From NCBI RefSeq assembly GCF_900186125.1, contig NZ_FYBQ01000016.1, positions 1-47,270 on the forward strand: a stretch of DNA of 47,270 nt, written 5' to 3'. Source of the stretch: Listeria goaensis (GTDB lineage Bacteria > Bacillota > Bacilli > Lactobacillales > Listeriaceae). Under the pieces are notes generated by a model. The model did not search any database, was not told the DNA's origin, and worked only from the letters and a program-made list of their open reading frames with translations. Shown in pieces: positions 24,884 through 33,504 of the stretch. Position 1 is the stretch's first letter; each line of letters begins with the position of its first letter. The position numbers and the translations under genes were made by a program.

Positions 24884-26077
24884 TTGAGTAAAATTGAAGT
24901 TAAGAATCTGACGAAGATTTTTGGTAAAAAAACTTCGAAAGCTTCCACACTGCTTACAGAAGGCAAATCAAAAACAGAGATATTAAAAGAAACTGGTTCG
25001 ACGATCGGTGTTAATCAAGCATCTTTTCAAGTCGAAGAAGGCGAAATCTTTGTTATCATGGGACTTTCCGGAAGTGGCAAGTCTACACTCGTTCGTCTTT
25101 TAAACCGGTTAATCGAACCTACCAGTGGTGAAATTTGGTTGGACGGAAAGGATTTATCCAAGCTTGATAAAAAAGAGCTGCGCAAAGTTCGTAGAAAAAG
25201 TATGAGCATGGTCTTTCAAAATTTCGGACTATTTCCGAATCGTACCATTCAAAGTAATGTAGAGTATGGCCTAGAAGTACAGAAAATTCCGAAAAATGAT
25301 AGGGCTAAACAAGCGCAAGAAGCACTTGAATTAGTTGGCTTAGCCGGTTATGGCGCGCAGTATCCTTCCCAACTTTCTGGCGGAATGCAACAACGCGTTG
25401 GGTTAGCCAGAGCGCTTGCCAACAACCCTGACATTCTTTTGATGGACGAAGCTTTTTCCGCACTCGATCCACTTAACCGAAAAGATATGCAAGACCAATT
25501 ACTAGATTTACAAGACACGATGCAAAAAACGATTATTTTTATTACGCATGATTTAGATGAAGCTTTGCGAATCGGCGATCATATTATGATTATGCGCGAC
25601 GGCTCGGTCGTTCAAACGGGTACTCCTGAAGAAATTCTCGCACATCCTGCAAATACATATGTTGAGAAATTCATCGAAGACGTTGACCGTTCGAAAGTTT
25701 ATACCGCAAGCCACGTCATGATACGTCCTGAAATCGTTCACGTTGAAAAAGACGGGCCACGTGTTGCGCTGCAAAGAATGCGTGAAACTGGCACTTCAAG
25801 TATTTTTGTCGTGAAAAAAGGACGGGAACTAGTCGGCATTGCCCATGCAACGGACGTTTCAAAACTTGTGAAGGAAAACATCTCTTCGCTTGAATCCGTT
25901 ATTCAAACTGACGTGCCAACCACCGATCCAGACACACCATTAAACGATTTAATGGATTTAATTTCCACGACATCGATTCCAGTCGCTGTAACTGAAAATG
26001 GGCGACTCAAAGGCATTATTATTCGCGGCTCCGTTCTAGCCGCACTTTCTGGAAATGAGGTGAACGCTAATGCCTAA
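24884..26077 (+). CDS. gbuA: glycine betaine ABC transporter ATPase
   Basis: This 397-residue ATPase powers glycine betaine uptake for osmotic and cold tolerance. It has Walker [10 protein letters not shown], the Q loop [12 protein letters not shown], signature LSGGMQQR, Walker [12 protein letters not shown] and the H loop ITHD. The C-terminus holds two CBS domains (from about residue 275), which in this class sense ionic strength or nucleotides. TTG 24884 is the start, with GAGGAG nine bases upstream. The sequence closely matches my recollection of Listeria GbuA, and the gene overlaps gbuB by eight bases. Confidence 0.96.
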   Translation: MSKIEVKNLTKIFGKKTSKASTLLTEGKSKTEILKETGSTIGVNQASFQVEEGEIFVIMGLSGSGKSTLVRLLNRLIEPTSGEIWLDGKDLSKLDKKELRKVRRKSMSMVFQNFGLFPNRTIQSNVEYGLEVQKIPKNDRAKQAQEALELVGLAGYGAQYPSQLSGGMQQRVGLARALANNPDILLMDEAFSALDPLNRKDMQDQLLDLQDTMQKTIIFITHDLDEALRIGDHIMIMRDGSVVQTGTPEEILAHPANTYVEKFIEDVDRSKVYTASHVMIRPEIVHVEKDGPRVALQRMRETGTSSIFVVKKGRELVGIAHATDVSKLVKENISSLESVIQTDVPTTDPDTPLNDLMDLISTTSIPVAVTENGRLKGIIIRGSVLAALSGNEVNANA

Positions 26078-26921
26078 CATTCCTACAATTCCACTCGCAA
26101 GCTGGATTGACAGTCTTGTTGATAGCTTAACGCAATTTGAAGGATTTTTTAACGTTATCACAAATATTATCGGCGGAATTGTTGACGCTTTTCAGTGGGT
26201 TTTCGACTTGCTGCCACCATACATTTTTATTATTTTAGTTCTCGCTTTAACCTATTGGCTAAACCGAAAAGGTAAGAAATGGGGGCTTATGACTTTCGAA
26301 TTAGTCGGATTGCTGCTCATTTGGAACCTTGATTTTTGGCGAGACATGACACAGACGCTAACCCTCGTTTTAACCAGTAGCTTAATCGCTCTTGTTATTG
26401 GGGTTCCACTAGGGATTTGGATGTCTAAAAGCAACGTTGCTGAAGCATTTTTCAAGCCAGTGCTCGACTTCATGCAAACGATGCCGGCATTCGTTTACTT
26501 AATTCCAGCTGTTGCCTTTTTCGGCATCGGTATGGTGCCTGGCGTCGTCGCATCCGTTATTTTCGCCATGCCTCCTACTGTGCGCATGACAAACCTTGGG
26601 ATTCGCCAAGTGTCGACTGAACTCGTAGAAGCTGCCGATTCGTTCGGCTCAACTGGTTTCCAAAAACTATTTAAAGTAGAGCTACCGATGGCCAAATCAA
26701 CCATGATGGCAGGCATCAACCAAAGTATCATGCTCGCATTATCAATGGTCGTCATCGCCTCCATGATTGGCGCAATGGGGCTAGGAACGCGTGTCTACTT
26801 CGCTGTTGGACGTAATGACGCTGGAGGTGGTTTCGTTGCCGGAATCGCAATCGTCATCGTAGCCATCATTCTCGACCGTCTGACGCAAAGCTTTAATAAA
26901 AAATCAAAAATTGAAAACTAA
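26070..26921 (+). CDS. gbuB: glycine betaine ABC transporter permease
   Basis: This 283-residue membrane permease of the ProW/OpuAB type has about seven hydrophobic segments. The EAA-like loop is LVEAADSFGSTGFQKLFKVE, typical of the quaternary-amine transporter family. It is translated from ATG 26070 inside the end of gbuA and followed after 11 bases by the binding-protein gene. Confidence 0.95.
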   Translation: MPNIPTIPLASWIDSLVDSLTQFEGFFNVITNIIGGIVDAFQWVFDLLPPYIFIILVLALTYWLNRKGKKWGLMTFELVGLLLIWNLDFWRDMTQTLTLVLTSSLIALVIGVPLGIWMSKSNVAEAFFKPVLDFMQTMPAFVYLIPAVAFFGIGMVPGVVASVIFAMPPTVRMTNLGIRQVSTELVEAADSFGSTGFQKLFKVELPMAKSTMMAGINQSIMLALSMVVIASMIGAMGLGTRVYFAVGRNDAGGGFVAGIAIVIVAIILDRLTQSFNKKSKIEN

Positions 26922-26932
26922 GGAGGGCTACT

Positions 26933-27829
26933 ATGTGGAAAAAATTAAGACTCGTGACATTGCTTAGTATCCTTTCGCTCCTTTTAGCTTCTTGTGGGAC
27001 AGAACTTGCGCCTTATGATGCTTCAAAACCCCTCGGCGAGCAAATTAACTATACGATTACGGGAATTGATGCCGGCGCAGGAATTATGCTTTCCACGCAA
27101 AACGCAATTAAAGCGTACAACCTAGACGATTATAACTGGCAACTGCAAACGAGCTCCACCGCTGCCATGACATCCACACTCGAAAAAGCCATTAAAGATA
27201 AACGGCCAATCGTTGTGACCGGCTGGACGCCACACTGGATGTTCACAAAATTTGACCTTAAATTTTTAGAAGATCCAAAAAATGTTTTTGGTGATGCGGA
27301 AGATATTCATACAATTGTCCGTAAAGGTTTGAAGAAGGAAAAACCTTCTGCCTACGCGGTTTTAGATAAGTTTAATTGGACGCCTGAGGAAATGTCCGAC
27401 GTCATGCTTGAAGTGAATGATGGCGCTGATCCCGAAAAGGCTGCTAAAAAATGGGTGAAAAACAATCCCGATAAAGTGGCCGAATGGACAGACGGCGTTC
27501 CAAAAGTAAGCGGTGATGACATCAAGCTAACGTATGTCGCTTGGGATTCCGAAATTGCCTCCACCAATGTCGTCGCCGAGGTTTTACGTAGCATCGGCTA
27601 TAAGCCAACTATTCAAGCTATGGAAATCCAACCTATGTGGGCATCTGTTGCAACTGGCGCCGCTGATGGCATGGTCGCCGCCTGGTTACCAAACACAGCT
27701 GGCATTTACTATAAAGACTACAAATCAGACATTGAAGATTTAGGTGTCAATTTGAAGGGCGCCAAAGTTGGTCTGGCTGTCCCAACGTATATGAAAGACA
27801 TTAACTCTATTGAAGATTTAAAAAAATAA
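26933..27829 (+). CDS. gbuC: glycine betaine-binding lipoprotein
   Basis: This 298-residue extracellular binding protein (OpuAC/ProX type) has signal peptide MWKKLRLVTLLSILSLLL and a lipobox ending in Cys 21 (LASC). Tryptophans that form the aromatic betaine cage are present in VTGWTPHWMF and near QPMWASVATG. AGGAGGG precedes ATG 26933. It is the last gene of gbuABC and is followed by a long hairpin region. Confidence 0.95.
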   Translation: MWKKLRLVTLLSILSLLLASCGTELAPYDASKPLGEQINYTITGIDAGAGIMLSTQNAIKAYNLDDYNWQLQTSSTAAMTSTLEKAIKDKRPIVVTGWTPHWMFTKFDLKFLEDPKNVFGDAEDIHTIVRKGLKKEKPSAYAVLDKFNWTPEEMSDVMLEVNDGADPEKAAKKWVKNNPDKVAEWTDGVPKVSGDDIKLTYVAWDSEIASTNVVAEVLRSIGYKPTIQAMEIQPMWASVATGAADGMVAAWLPNTAGIYYKDYKSDIEDLGVNLKGAKVGLAVPTYMKDINSIEDLKK

Positions 27830-27842
27830 CGACTGTTAAAGC

Positions 27843-27934
27843 GGAAACCTCAGATTGTAACTTTATGCTAAACAAAATTCACCGCATAAAATCAGTCTGA
27901 GGTATTTTCCGGTTTATGGAAAATGCCTTTTTTC
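27843..27934 (+). terminator. gbu terminator with an overlapping alternative stem
   Basis: GGTATTTTCC (27901-27910) pairs with GGAAAATGCC (27918-27927) followed by six T, a standard terminator. The same left arm can instead join a longer stem in which GGAAACCTCAGA (27843-27854) pairs with TCTGAGGTATTTTCC (27896-27910), extended inside by TTTATGC/GCATAAA (27862-27868, 27884-27890). The two folds exclude each other, as in attenuators. Confidence 0.7.
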
Positions 27935-27998
27935 ACTAAAACGACAAATTCTTGACACAATTCAACATCAAAATGAACTTTTCTCATCTAAAAAAGTA

Positions 27999-28007
27999 TG
28001 CTATAAT
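27999..28007 (+). promoter_or_regulatory. extended -10 promoter of the Crp-like pair
   Basis: TGC followed by a perfect TATAAT (28002-28007) lies 78 bases before the first Crp-like gene. The -35 region (TTTTCT at 27979-27984) is weak, which is acceptable for an extended -10 promoter. An isolated TTGACA at 27952-27957 is too far away to pair with it. Confidence 0.5.
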
Positions 28008-28085
28008 CACCGCAAATAGACAACAAATGCTGTAACAGAGCCATTTTGTATCCAATGTACAATTTATAGTGAGGAGTCATTTCTT

Positions 28086-28781
28086 ATGAAAACCATCTAC
28101 CAATTCCTTACAACTGACGTCCAGCTAGCCAAAGAATATACAAAAAAAGTTGTATTTGTCCCCGAAGAAGTTGCCTACTGTAACGAAAAATCCTGCATGC
28201 GAGACTATATTATTTTTATAACAAAAGGAATGGCCATTTTAGAGATTCATCATAAAGGAAAATGGAAATTTAATACTTTTCTAGTTCCAAATGATTGCGC
28301 CGGTATAGATAACCTCTTAACCCCCCAGACAGCCAACCTCTTACCCTCGAAATTCAAATTAATTGGTGCCACAGACGGTGAATTCCTTGTCATCGAAAAG
28401 GAATACTTCATCAATCATTTTTATGCAAATCCACAAATTTTTTCCGCCTTATATGAAAAGCTTTCGTTGCGATATATCTACACTTCTTTTAACTGTCGCG
28501 AAAAAAAAGCCATGCTACGCCAGCGAATGGCCGATTTACTTCTCGAGTTTATTATCTTATCTGAAGCAACCGTTGAACAAAACGCGGTGCTTTTCCCCTA
28601 CCCTATTAGTGCTGAAATGCTTAGCACCTATTTAAAAGCCTCTTTAATAACGATACAAGAGGTGCTTCATGAACTCACTGAAAAACAGATTTTGCTTGAG
28701 ACGGAAGAAGCTTTCCACATTACAAACTATCAAAAATTGCAACAATTATCAAAAATAACTTGCCTCTCAAAAGAGGTGTAA
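28086..28781 (+). CDS. Crp/Fnr (PrfA-like) regulator, first of a tandem pair
   Basis: This 231-residue protein has the Crp layout: an N-terminal beta-roll (residues about 20-110, with IIFITKGMAILEIHHKGKWK), a long dimer helix around YIYTSFNCREKKAMLRQRMA, and a C-terminal winged helix. The cAMP phosphate cassette is not recognisable. GGAG lies nine bases before ATG 28086. The second gene follows after only five bases, so they form an operon. Listeria genomes hold many such PrfA-related regulators; target and signal are unknown. Confidence 0.8.
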   Translation: MKTIYQFLTTDVQLAKEYTKKVVFVPEEVAYCNEKSCMRDYIIFITKGMAILEIHHKGKWKFNTFLVPNDCAGIDNLLTPQTANLLPSKFKLIGATDGEFLVIEKEYFINHFYANPQIFSALYEKLSLRYIYTSFNCREKKAMLRQRMADLLLEFIILSEATVEQNAVLFPYPISAEMLSTYLKASLITIQEVLHELTEKQILLETEEAFHITNYQKLQQLSKITCLSKEV

Positions 28782-28786
28782 ATCCA

Positions 28787-29452
28787 ATGCCTCCTTTAGA
28801 TTTAATTGCTTCACTGCTGAATGAAAATCACGGGAATAAATTGGAAGAAGTTTCTTTTTCACCAAACTTGGATATCAGCCAAAACCTTAATCGTCCTGAC
28901 ACACTTTTAGTTTTAACAGAAGGAATTGCTAAAGTCGAAGTAAGTCGAAAAAACAGTTGGGAATTTGAAACTTTAATAGCCGTAGGTGCTGTTTTCGGCA
29001 TCGAACATTGTTTTTCAAACAGGAAATATGAGGATACTGCCAATTACCGGGCCATCGCTTTAACAGACGGTCAGGCATTTGAAATTCAAAAATATTTCTT
29101 TTTGCAATATATGTACACACACCCGGCACTCTTTCATTTCATCATTGAGGAACTGATTGTACGCTATAAGTTTCTCACTTTCAATTATCAAGAGAAAAAA
29201 TCCCCTTTAAAACAAAGAGTGATTGATTTACTTATGGAATTTATTATTTTAACAAGGCAAGATCTTAAACAGCAGTACGTCACACTTCCTCTTTTTGACG
29301 AAAACATGGTGGCGAATCCTTTAAAATGTTCTACGCACCATATTGAAAATATTTTTAAGCGTTTAAGTAAGCAAAAGCTTATACTGAAAAGTGATGAAAC
29401 TGGCATTGTGTTGGACTGCGAACGCTTAAAAAAACTTTCAACTTTTTCGTAA
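28787..29452 (+). CDS. Crp/Fnr (PrfA-like) regulator, second of a tandem pair
   Basis: This 221-residue paralogue of the preceding protein shares the blocks TFNYQEKKSPLKQR and DLLMEFIIL with NCREKKAMLRQR and DLLLEFIIL. The C-terminal halves align without large gaps, indicating an old tandem duplication. The recognition-helix region (LKCSTHHIENIFKRLSKQKL) differs from its neighbour's, so the two probably bind different sites or form a heterodimer. ATG 28787 is chosen, with GAGGTG eight bases upstream; an upstream TTG at 28760 would put the ribosome site inside the coding region. Confidence 0.78.
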   Translation: MPPLDLIASLLNENHGNKLEEVSFSPNLDISQNLNRPDTLLVLTEGIAKVEVSRKNSWEFETLIAVGAVFGIEHCFSNRKYEDTANYRAIALTDGQAFEIQKYFFLQYMYTHPALFHFIIEELIVRYKFLTFNYQEKKSPLKQRVIDLLMEFIILTRQDLKQQYVTLPLFDENMVANPLKCSTHHIENIFKRLSKQKLILKSDETGIVLDCERLKKLSTFS

Positions 29453-29495
29453 AAAAGCCTGAGCATTCCTCGGGGGGCTGAGGATATGCTCAGGG
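29450..29495. terminator. terminator between the Crp-like pair and the LPMO gene
   Basis: CCTGAGCATTCCTC (29458-29471) pairs with GAGGATATGCTCAGG (29480-29494) with one bulged base, around a G-rich loop. The strong T-run is on the minus strand, so it mainly ends the LPMO gene, but the stem can also serve the plus strand. Confidence 0.75.
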
Positions 29496-29507
29496 CATTC
29501 TTGTTGA

Positions 29508-30962
29508 TTATTCCCAGGCACCACCAAGATCTGGGCTCTGACCTCTTACCCACCACTTGGCTTGATAAATCTTCCCGTTGTAGCTAACTCTTTCTCCAGC
29601 TGTATAAGCTTTTTGTGCATTCCACACTTGAACATGATCGCTAACTAATTGCCAAACGCTGTTATACTCTGGATTGTTCGCTCTCGTCCACCATTTTGCG
29701 CGATATGTTTTGCCATTATAGTTGACGACATCATTTTCAAAATAAATCTTGTTCGCTTGCCACACGTCATCTCCAACTACTGGCACGGGCGGAATTATTT
29801 CTCCTCCACCAATCACATTTACTGAAATCCCATTGCTTGCTTTCGAACGATTCCCTGCTGCATCAACCGCATAAACGGTATAATCGTAAGTTCCTTTTAC
29901 TAAGTTAACATCCTCAAACATCGTTGAAGCTGTTGTTTTGACTTTTTTCCCATTTCGGTAAACTTCATATTGTGAGACTCTTACATTATCTGATGCCGCA
30001 TTCCACATGAGTGAAACACTCGATTCTTTTTGTCCCATGACATGAAGATTAGCTGGTGCAGTTGGCGCGACAGTATCTACTGCTGGTACTTGAGTAGTAC
30101 TTAGCGTTAATGGTTGGCTGACCGTTGATTTATTACCAGAAAAATCTTCTGCAACAACCGTATAGGTGTAAGCTTTTTCACTTTGTAAATTTTTATCTGT
30201 ATAAGAAGTTCCAGCCGTTTCACCAACTTTTACGCCATTGCGATAAACCGTATATTTCGCCACACCAACATTATCCGTTGACGCTTTCCAACTAAAAGCA
30301 ATACTATTTGCTGTTGCCATGGTTCGTTTCAACTGAGTTGGTTGAGTTGGCGCTTCTGAATCGCTGCTTGGTTTAGCATCGCCACTAATATTCGCATCAA
30401 TCACTTGATAAAACGCATTGCCAGTATCTGCAATACTCCAGACACCTAAAATGACATAGTAACCAGAACGATCTGATGGAATATCAATCTGTTGACGAAC
30501 TACTTTTTCAGGCTTCAAATTCCCGCCATCAATATGTTTAATTAATTCCAGTTCACTTCGAACTAAAGGCATATTCGGATTCCAGCCCTTTTTCGTAATA
30601 TAATAATCCCAGCTAGATGTTGGATGCGGCGCAGTTAGTGTCCACTCCACCACAGTTGGTCCAGGATTAAGATTTACTTTATGCCATCGTGATGCAGTTT
30701 GCTCATCTAAAGGTGCATATTTCCCTGCCCCAGCAATAGTACCATCTACAGGTCCTCTACTTGGAAAACCTTTCGGACCTTCAACGCTTTGCGGTTCATA
30801 TTGAACAGCTCCAACGTTGACATTTAGCCCTTTATTAGCTAAATATGCTCTACTTTCAGGTTTTGAAATATACCCATGAGCATCTGCATTTAATGTAAAT
30901 CCTGCTGTTAAACACACACTAACTACACCCAAAAACACACCTAACTTCAATTTATTCTTCAT
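29508..30962 (-). CDS. secreted AA10 chitin-active polysaccharide monooxygenase
   Basis: This 484-residue secreted protein has a signal peptide cleaved after ADA, leaving His 29 as the first residue. With His 113 (APHPTSSWDYY) it forms the copper histidine brace of AA10 LPMOs, which cleave crystalline chitin by oxidation. The catalytic domain runs to about residue 200. Two fibronectin III domains follow (about 210-295 and 300-385), then two C-terminal CBM5/12-type modules with the WW signature (YRAKWWTRANNP and YQAKWWVRGQSP). AGGAGG precedes ATG 30962. It resembles L. monocytogenes Lmo2467. The gene stands alone with its own terminator. Confidence 0.94.
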   Translation of the reverse strand: MKNKLKLGVFLGVVSVCLTAGFTLNADAHGYISKPESRAYLANKGLNVNVGAVQYEPQSVEGPKGFPSRGPVDGTIAGAGKYAPLDEQTASRWHKVNLNPGPTVVEWTLTAPHPTSSWDYYITKKGWNPNMPLVRSELELIKHIDGGNLKPEKVVRQQIDIPSDRSGYYVILGVWSIADTGNAFYQVIDANISGDAKPSSDSEAPTQPTQLKRTMATANSIAFSWKASTDNVGVAKYTVYRNGVKVGETAGTSYTDKNLQSEKAYTYTVVAEDFSGNKSTVSQPLTLSTTQVPAVDTVAPTAPANLHVMGQKESSVSLMWNAASDNVRVSQYEVYRNGKKVKTTASTMFEDVNLVKGTYDYTVYAVDAAGNRSKASNGISVNVIGGGEIIPPVPVVGDDVWQANKIYFENDVVNYNGKTYRAKWWTRANNPEYNSVWQLVSDHVQVWNAQKAYTAGERVSYNGKIYQAKWWVRGQSPDLGGAWE

Positions 30963-30986
30963 AATTCTCCTCCTTTAAATTAAGTT

Positions 30987-31006
30987 TGAACCTGACACTA
31001 GGTTCA
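30987..31006 (-). promoter_or_regulatory. stem-loop in the LPMO leader
   Basis: TGAACCT (30987-30993) and AGGTTCA (31000-31006) form a 7-base inverted repeat 25 bases upstream of the start codon. It could be an operator or an mRNA-stabilising hairpin. Confidence 0.35.
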
Positions 31007-31078
31007 TTCTCTAGCATACCGAGGCCAAACCAGATTGTCTGTAGATATTCTATGACGGATTTTTCTATCTTTTTCTAA

Positions 31079-31092
31079 AGAAAACGTTCTCA
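31079..31092. promoter_or_regulatory. cre-like box upstream of the LPMO gene
   Basis: On the minus strand TGAGAACGTTTTCT matches the cre consensus TGWAANCGNTNWCA at 12 of 14 positions. It suggests catabolite repression of the chitin-active enzyme. The rest of the 290-base gap (30963-31253) is AT-rich, with no gene and no clear promoter pair seen. Confidence 0.4.
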
Positions 31093-31216
31093 TTTTTGTC
31101 ACATTTTCTCAGTATCGCCAAATTATCAATGTCCCCCTTACAAAACCAATAACCTTTACAATTTTCCGTAATGGAGAACCTATTTAAACAAACTATCACA
31201 ATTTGTTCACATAAAA

Positions 31217-31245
31217 AAAAAGAGAAGAAAAATTCTTCTCTTTTT
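31217..31245. terminator. terminator of the SDR gene
   Basis: AAAAAGAGAAGAA (31217-31229) and its perfect complement (31233-31245) form a 13-base stem with A/T-runs on both sides. It starts nine bases after the SDR stop on the minus strand. Confidence 0.85.
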
Positions 31246-31253
31246 AAACCATT

Positions 31254-32015
31254 CTAGTAAGCCGTCCACCCAGCATCCGCCGTTATAATTGTACCATTTA
31301 CAAAACTTGAATCATCTGACCCAAGGAATAAAGCGACCTTCGCAATTTCAGAGGCCTCACCTACACGAGGGTTAATGTTCATTCCCGCCATTGCTCGTTC
31401 TTGACCAAAAGCACTCGGGTCATAAATGGAAGTCCCAATATTTGTATTCACCGCTCCAGGTGCGATAGCATTACAGCGAATATTTTTATTTGCATATTGG
31501 AAACCAATATTTTTAGTTAAACCAACAACAGCATGTTTAGACGCCGTATAGGCCGCTCCTGCCCTTGAACCGAACAATCCGCCTGCTGATGCAATATTCA
31601 CAATAACACCGCCACCATTTTCTTCAAATAACGGAATAGCCTTTCGAGCCGCCCGCATTACACCCGTCGTATTAATAGATAAAACACGCTCCCAGAGGTC
31701 ATCCGTCACTTCAGAAACGGGCACAAAATTATCCATGATTCCCGCATTATTTACCAAAATATCAAGCTTGCCGTATTTATCAACTGCTGCATCAATCATG
31801 CCATCAACATCTGCTTGTTTCATGACATTTGCCACAACCGCTAGCCCTTCACCACCACTCGCCACAATTTCGTCAACCGTCGCTTGCGCATTCTCCAAAT
31901 TCAAATCTGCCACAACGATTTTCGCCCCTTCTTTTGCATAAAGCAGCGCAATTTGTTTCCCCATGCCTGACGCAGCCCCAGTGATGACAGCAACTTTTCC
32001 TTTTAATTTCCCCAT
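31254..32015 (-). CDS. short-chain dehydrogenase/reductase
   Basis: This 253-residue classical SDR oxidoreductase has the cofactor motif TGAASGMGK near residues 12-20, an Asp (VVADLN) at the end of strand 2 that favours NAD, NNAG, and the catalytic Ser/Tyr/Lys in YTASKH. AAGGAGG lies eight bases before ATG 32015; a longer frame to 32096 has no ribosome site. Its promoter and a palindrome lie between it and a divergent TetR gene, which probably represses it. The substrate is unknown. Confidence 0.92.
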   Translation of the reverse strand: MGKLKGKVAVITGAASGMGKQIALLYAKEGAKIVVADLNLENAQATVDEIVASGGEGLAVVANVMKQADVDGMIDAAVDKYGKLDILVNNAGIMDNFVPVSEVTDDLWERVLSINTTGVMRAARKAIPLFEENGGGVIVNIASAGGLFGSRAGAAYTASKHAVVGLTKNIGFQYANKNIRCNAIAPGAVNTNIGTSIYDPSAFGQERAMAGMNINPRVGEASEIAKVALFLGSDDSSFVNGTIITADAGWTAY

Positions 32016-32067
32016 TACTATTACCTCCTTGATTGCTTTCCAGCTAAAGTTTCTAGCTCTCCACTCA

Positions 32068-32096
32068 AGTATACAACTCATTGAAAGCGGATTCAA
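32068..32096 (-). promoter_or_regulatory. sigma-A promoter of the SDR gene
   Basis: On the minus strand, TTGAAT (32091-32096) and TATACT (32068-32073) have a 17-base spacer and lie 53 bases from the start codon. Confidence 0.7.
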
Positions 32097-32099
32097 TCA

Positions 32100-32122
32100 G
32101 TAACGAGAGTCATTATCGTTGC
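32100..32122. promoter_or_regulatory. candidate TetR operator
   Basis: GTAACGA (32100-32106) and TCGTTGC (32116-32122) form an inverted repeat with one mismatch. It lies just upstream of the SDR -35 and overlaps a possible -35 of the TetR gene (TTGCTT 32119-32124, then TATATG 32142-32147). It is therefore placed to control both genes. Confidence 0.5.
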
Positions 32123-32176
32123 TTAAGCACCATTTTTCTGATATATGTTGAATAAGTAAACATTGGAGGGATAAAA

Positions 32177-32746
32177 ATGGATAGACGTATCCAAAAAACG
32201 AAAAATGCCTTTTATCGTGCCTTCTTAGAATTACTAAAAACAAAAAATGTTCAGCAAATTACCATCACCGAGCTCGTCCAAGAAGCCGATGTCAATCGCT
32301 CTACCTTTTACAAGCACTATGGTGAAAAGGAGGATTTGCTACACGAATTAACAGAGTCTGTTTTAAACGATTTGCGCACCGCTTATGACGACCCTTATAA
32401 ACAAAATAAAGCTTTTTCCACTAGAAATTTACAGCCGCACATGATTAAAATTTTTGATCACGTATATAGAAATCAATTATTTTATAGCCATGTCATCTCA
32501 TCAAAAATAGGTCCCGGCTTTCAAAATCGTGTCTGTCATGTTATTCAAGACTTAGTTTTGCGCGATGCCACTAAATCCAACTTAGCCAACATCAATCCGC
32601 AAGTCCTCACAAGTTATCAGGCGCACGCCATTTTTGGCATCATCGTTTATTGGACAGAAAATCATTTTCAAGAAAGCGCGGACTATATGGCCCAACAGCT
32701 CTTCCTCATTTTAAAAGCACAGCACCAACTAGATACCGCGAAGTAA
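32177..32746 (+). CDS. TetR/AcrR-family regulator
   Basis: This 189-residue repressor has an N-terminal TetR helix-turn-helix (QQITITELVQEADVNRSTFY followed by KHYGEKEDLL) and an all-helical ligand domain. TTGGAGGG precedes ATG 32177. It is divergent from the SDR gene and probably controls it and itself through the palindrome at 32100-32122. Its last 18 bases overlap the end of the convergent rsuA gene, with no terminator between them. Confidence 0.9.
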   Translation: MDRRIQKTKNAFYRAFLELLKTKNVQQITITELVQEADVNRSTFYKHYGEKEDLLHELTESVLNDLRTAYDDPYKQNKAFSTRNLQPHMIKIFDHVYRNQLFYSHVISSKIGPGFQNRVCHVIQDLVLRDATKSNLANINPQVLTSYQAHAIFGIIVYWTENHFQESADYMAQQLFLILKAQHQLDTAK

Positions 32747-33442
32747 CGCCAGTTCAGCATCTGAAAGAGGGCGATAGGCACCAAGCGCAAGCTGCTCATC
32801 AAGCGTTAAATCGCCCATTTTTTCTCGCTTTAAATACACCACTTTTTTCCCAACTGCTTCAAACATTTTTTTCACTTGATGAAATTTCCCTTCATAAATG
32901 GTCACCCGAACGTCTGACTGACCACCGTGTACGCGGATAATTTCAAGACTTGCAGGCATCGCTTGATAGCCATCCAAGAAAGTGACGCCCGTTTTAAATA
33001 CTGCCGCATCTTCTGCCGTTACAACACCTTCTGTGCGCGCAAAATAAACCTTAGCAACATGTTTTTTGGGCGAAAGAAGCTCATGCGCCATCTGCCCATC
33101 TGTCGTTAAAATCAGCAAGCCTTCCGTATCTTTATCTAGCCGTCCAACCGGGAACAATCCTTGCCGCTTATCGTTTTCTGCCAGCAAATCAATAACCGTC
33201 TTACTCGCCTTGTCTTCCGTTGCACTTAAAACGCCCTGCGGTTTATTCAACATATAATAAAGCTGTTCCGCATACATAACAGCCTCTCCATTGACCGTCA
33301 CAATATTTTTCGCTGACACAACTTGAAAAGCCCCATCACGTACCCGTTTTCCGTCCACAAGTACTTCCTCTTTTTTTAAAACATTTTTCACAATTTTCCT
33401 TGTCCCAAAACCAGCATGTGCAAGCAATTTATCTAGACGCAT
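32729..33442 (-). CDS. 16S rRNA pseudouridine synthase, RsuA family
   Basis: This 237-residue enzyme turns a uridine of rRNA into pseudouridine. An N-terminal S4 RNA-binding domain (MRLDKLLAHAGFGTRKIVKN) precedes the catalytic domain. The catalytic Asp lies in PVGRLDKDTEGLLILTTDG, and the C-terminal KFHQVKKMFEAVGKKV block is also typical. GGAGG lies seven bases before ATG 33442. Its exact target (U516-type) is assumed from the family. Confidence 0.92.
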   Translation of the reverse strand: MRLDKLLAHAGFGTRKIVKNVLKKEEVLVDGKRVRDGAFQVVSAKNIVTVNGEAVMYAEQLYYMLNKPQGVLSATEDKASKTVIDLLAENDKRQGLFPVGRLDKDTEGLLILTTDGQMAHELLSPKKHVAKVYFARTEGVVTAEDAAVFKTGVTFLDGYQAMPASLEIIRVHGGQSDVRVTIYEGKFHQVKKMFEAVGKKVVYLKREKMGDLTLDEQLALGAYRPLSDAELALLRGI

Positions 33443-33504
33443 CTTTTTTCCTCCATCACGAACTTTAATCTTTCTTTCATTCTATCAATTTAACATCGCT
33501 AACG

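Noticed and set aside
27952-27957. A perfect TTGACA upstream of the tandem Crp-like genes
   Set aside because: No -10 lies 16-18 bases downstream (the position reads GAACTT). The clear TATAAT is 44 bases away.
32729-32746. A sequencing error or frameshift where the TetR and RsuA genes overlap
   Set aside because: Both proteins have normal lengths and sensible C-termini. An 18-base convergent overlap is unusual but tolerable.
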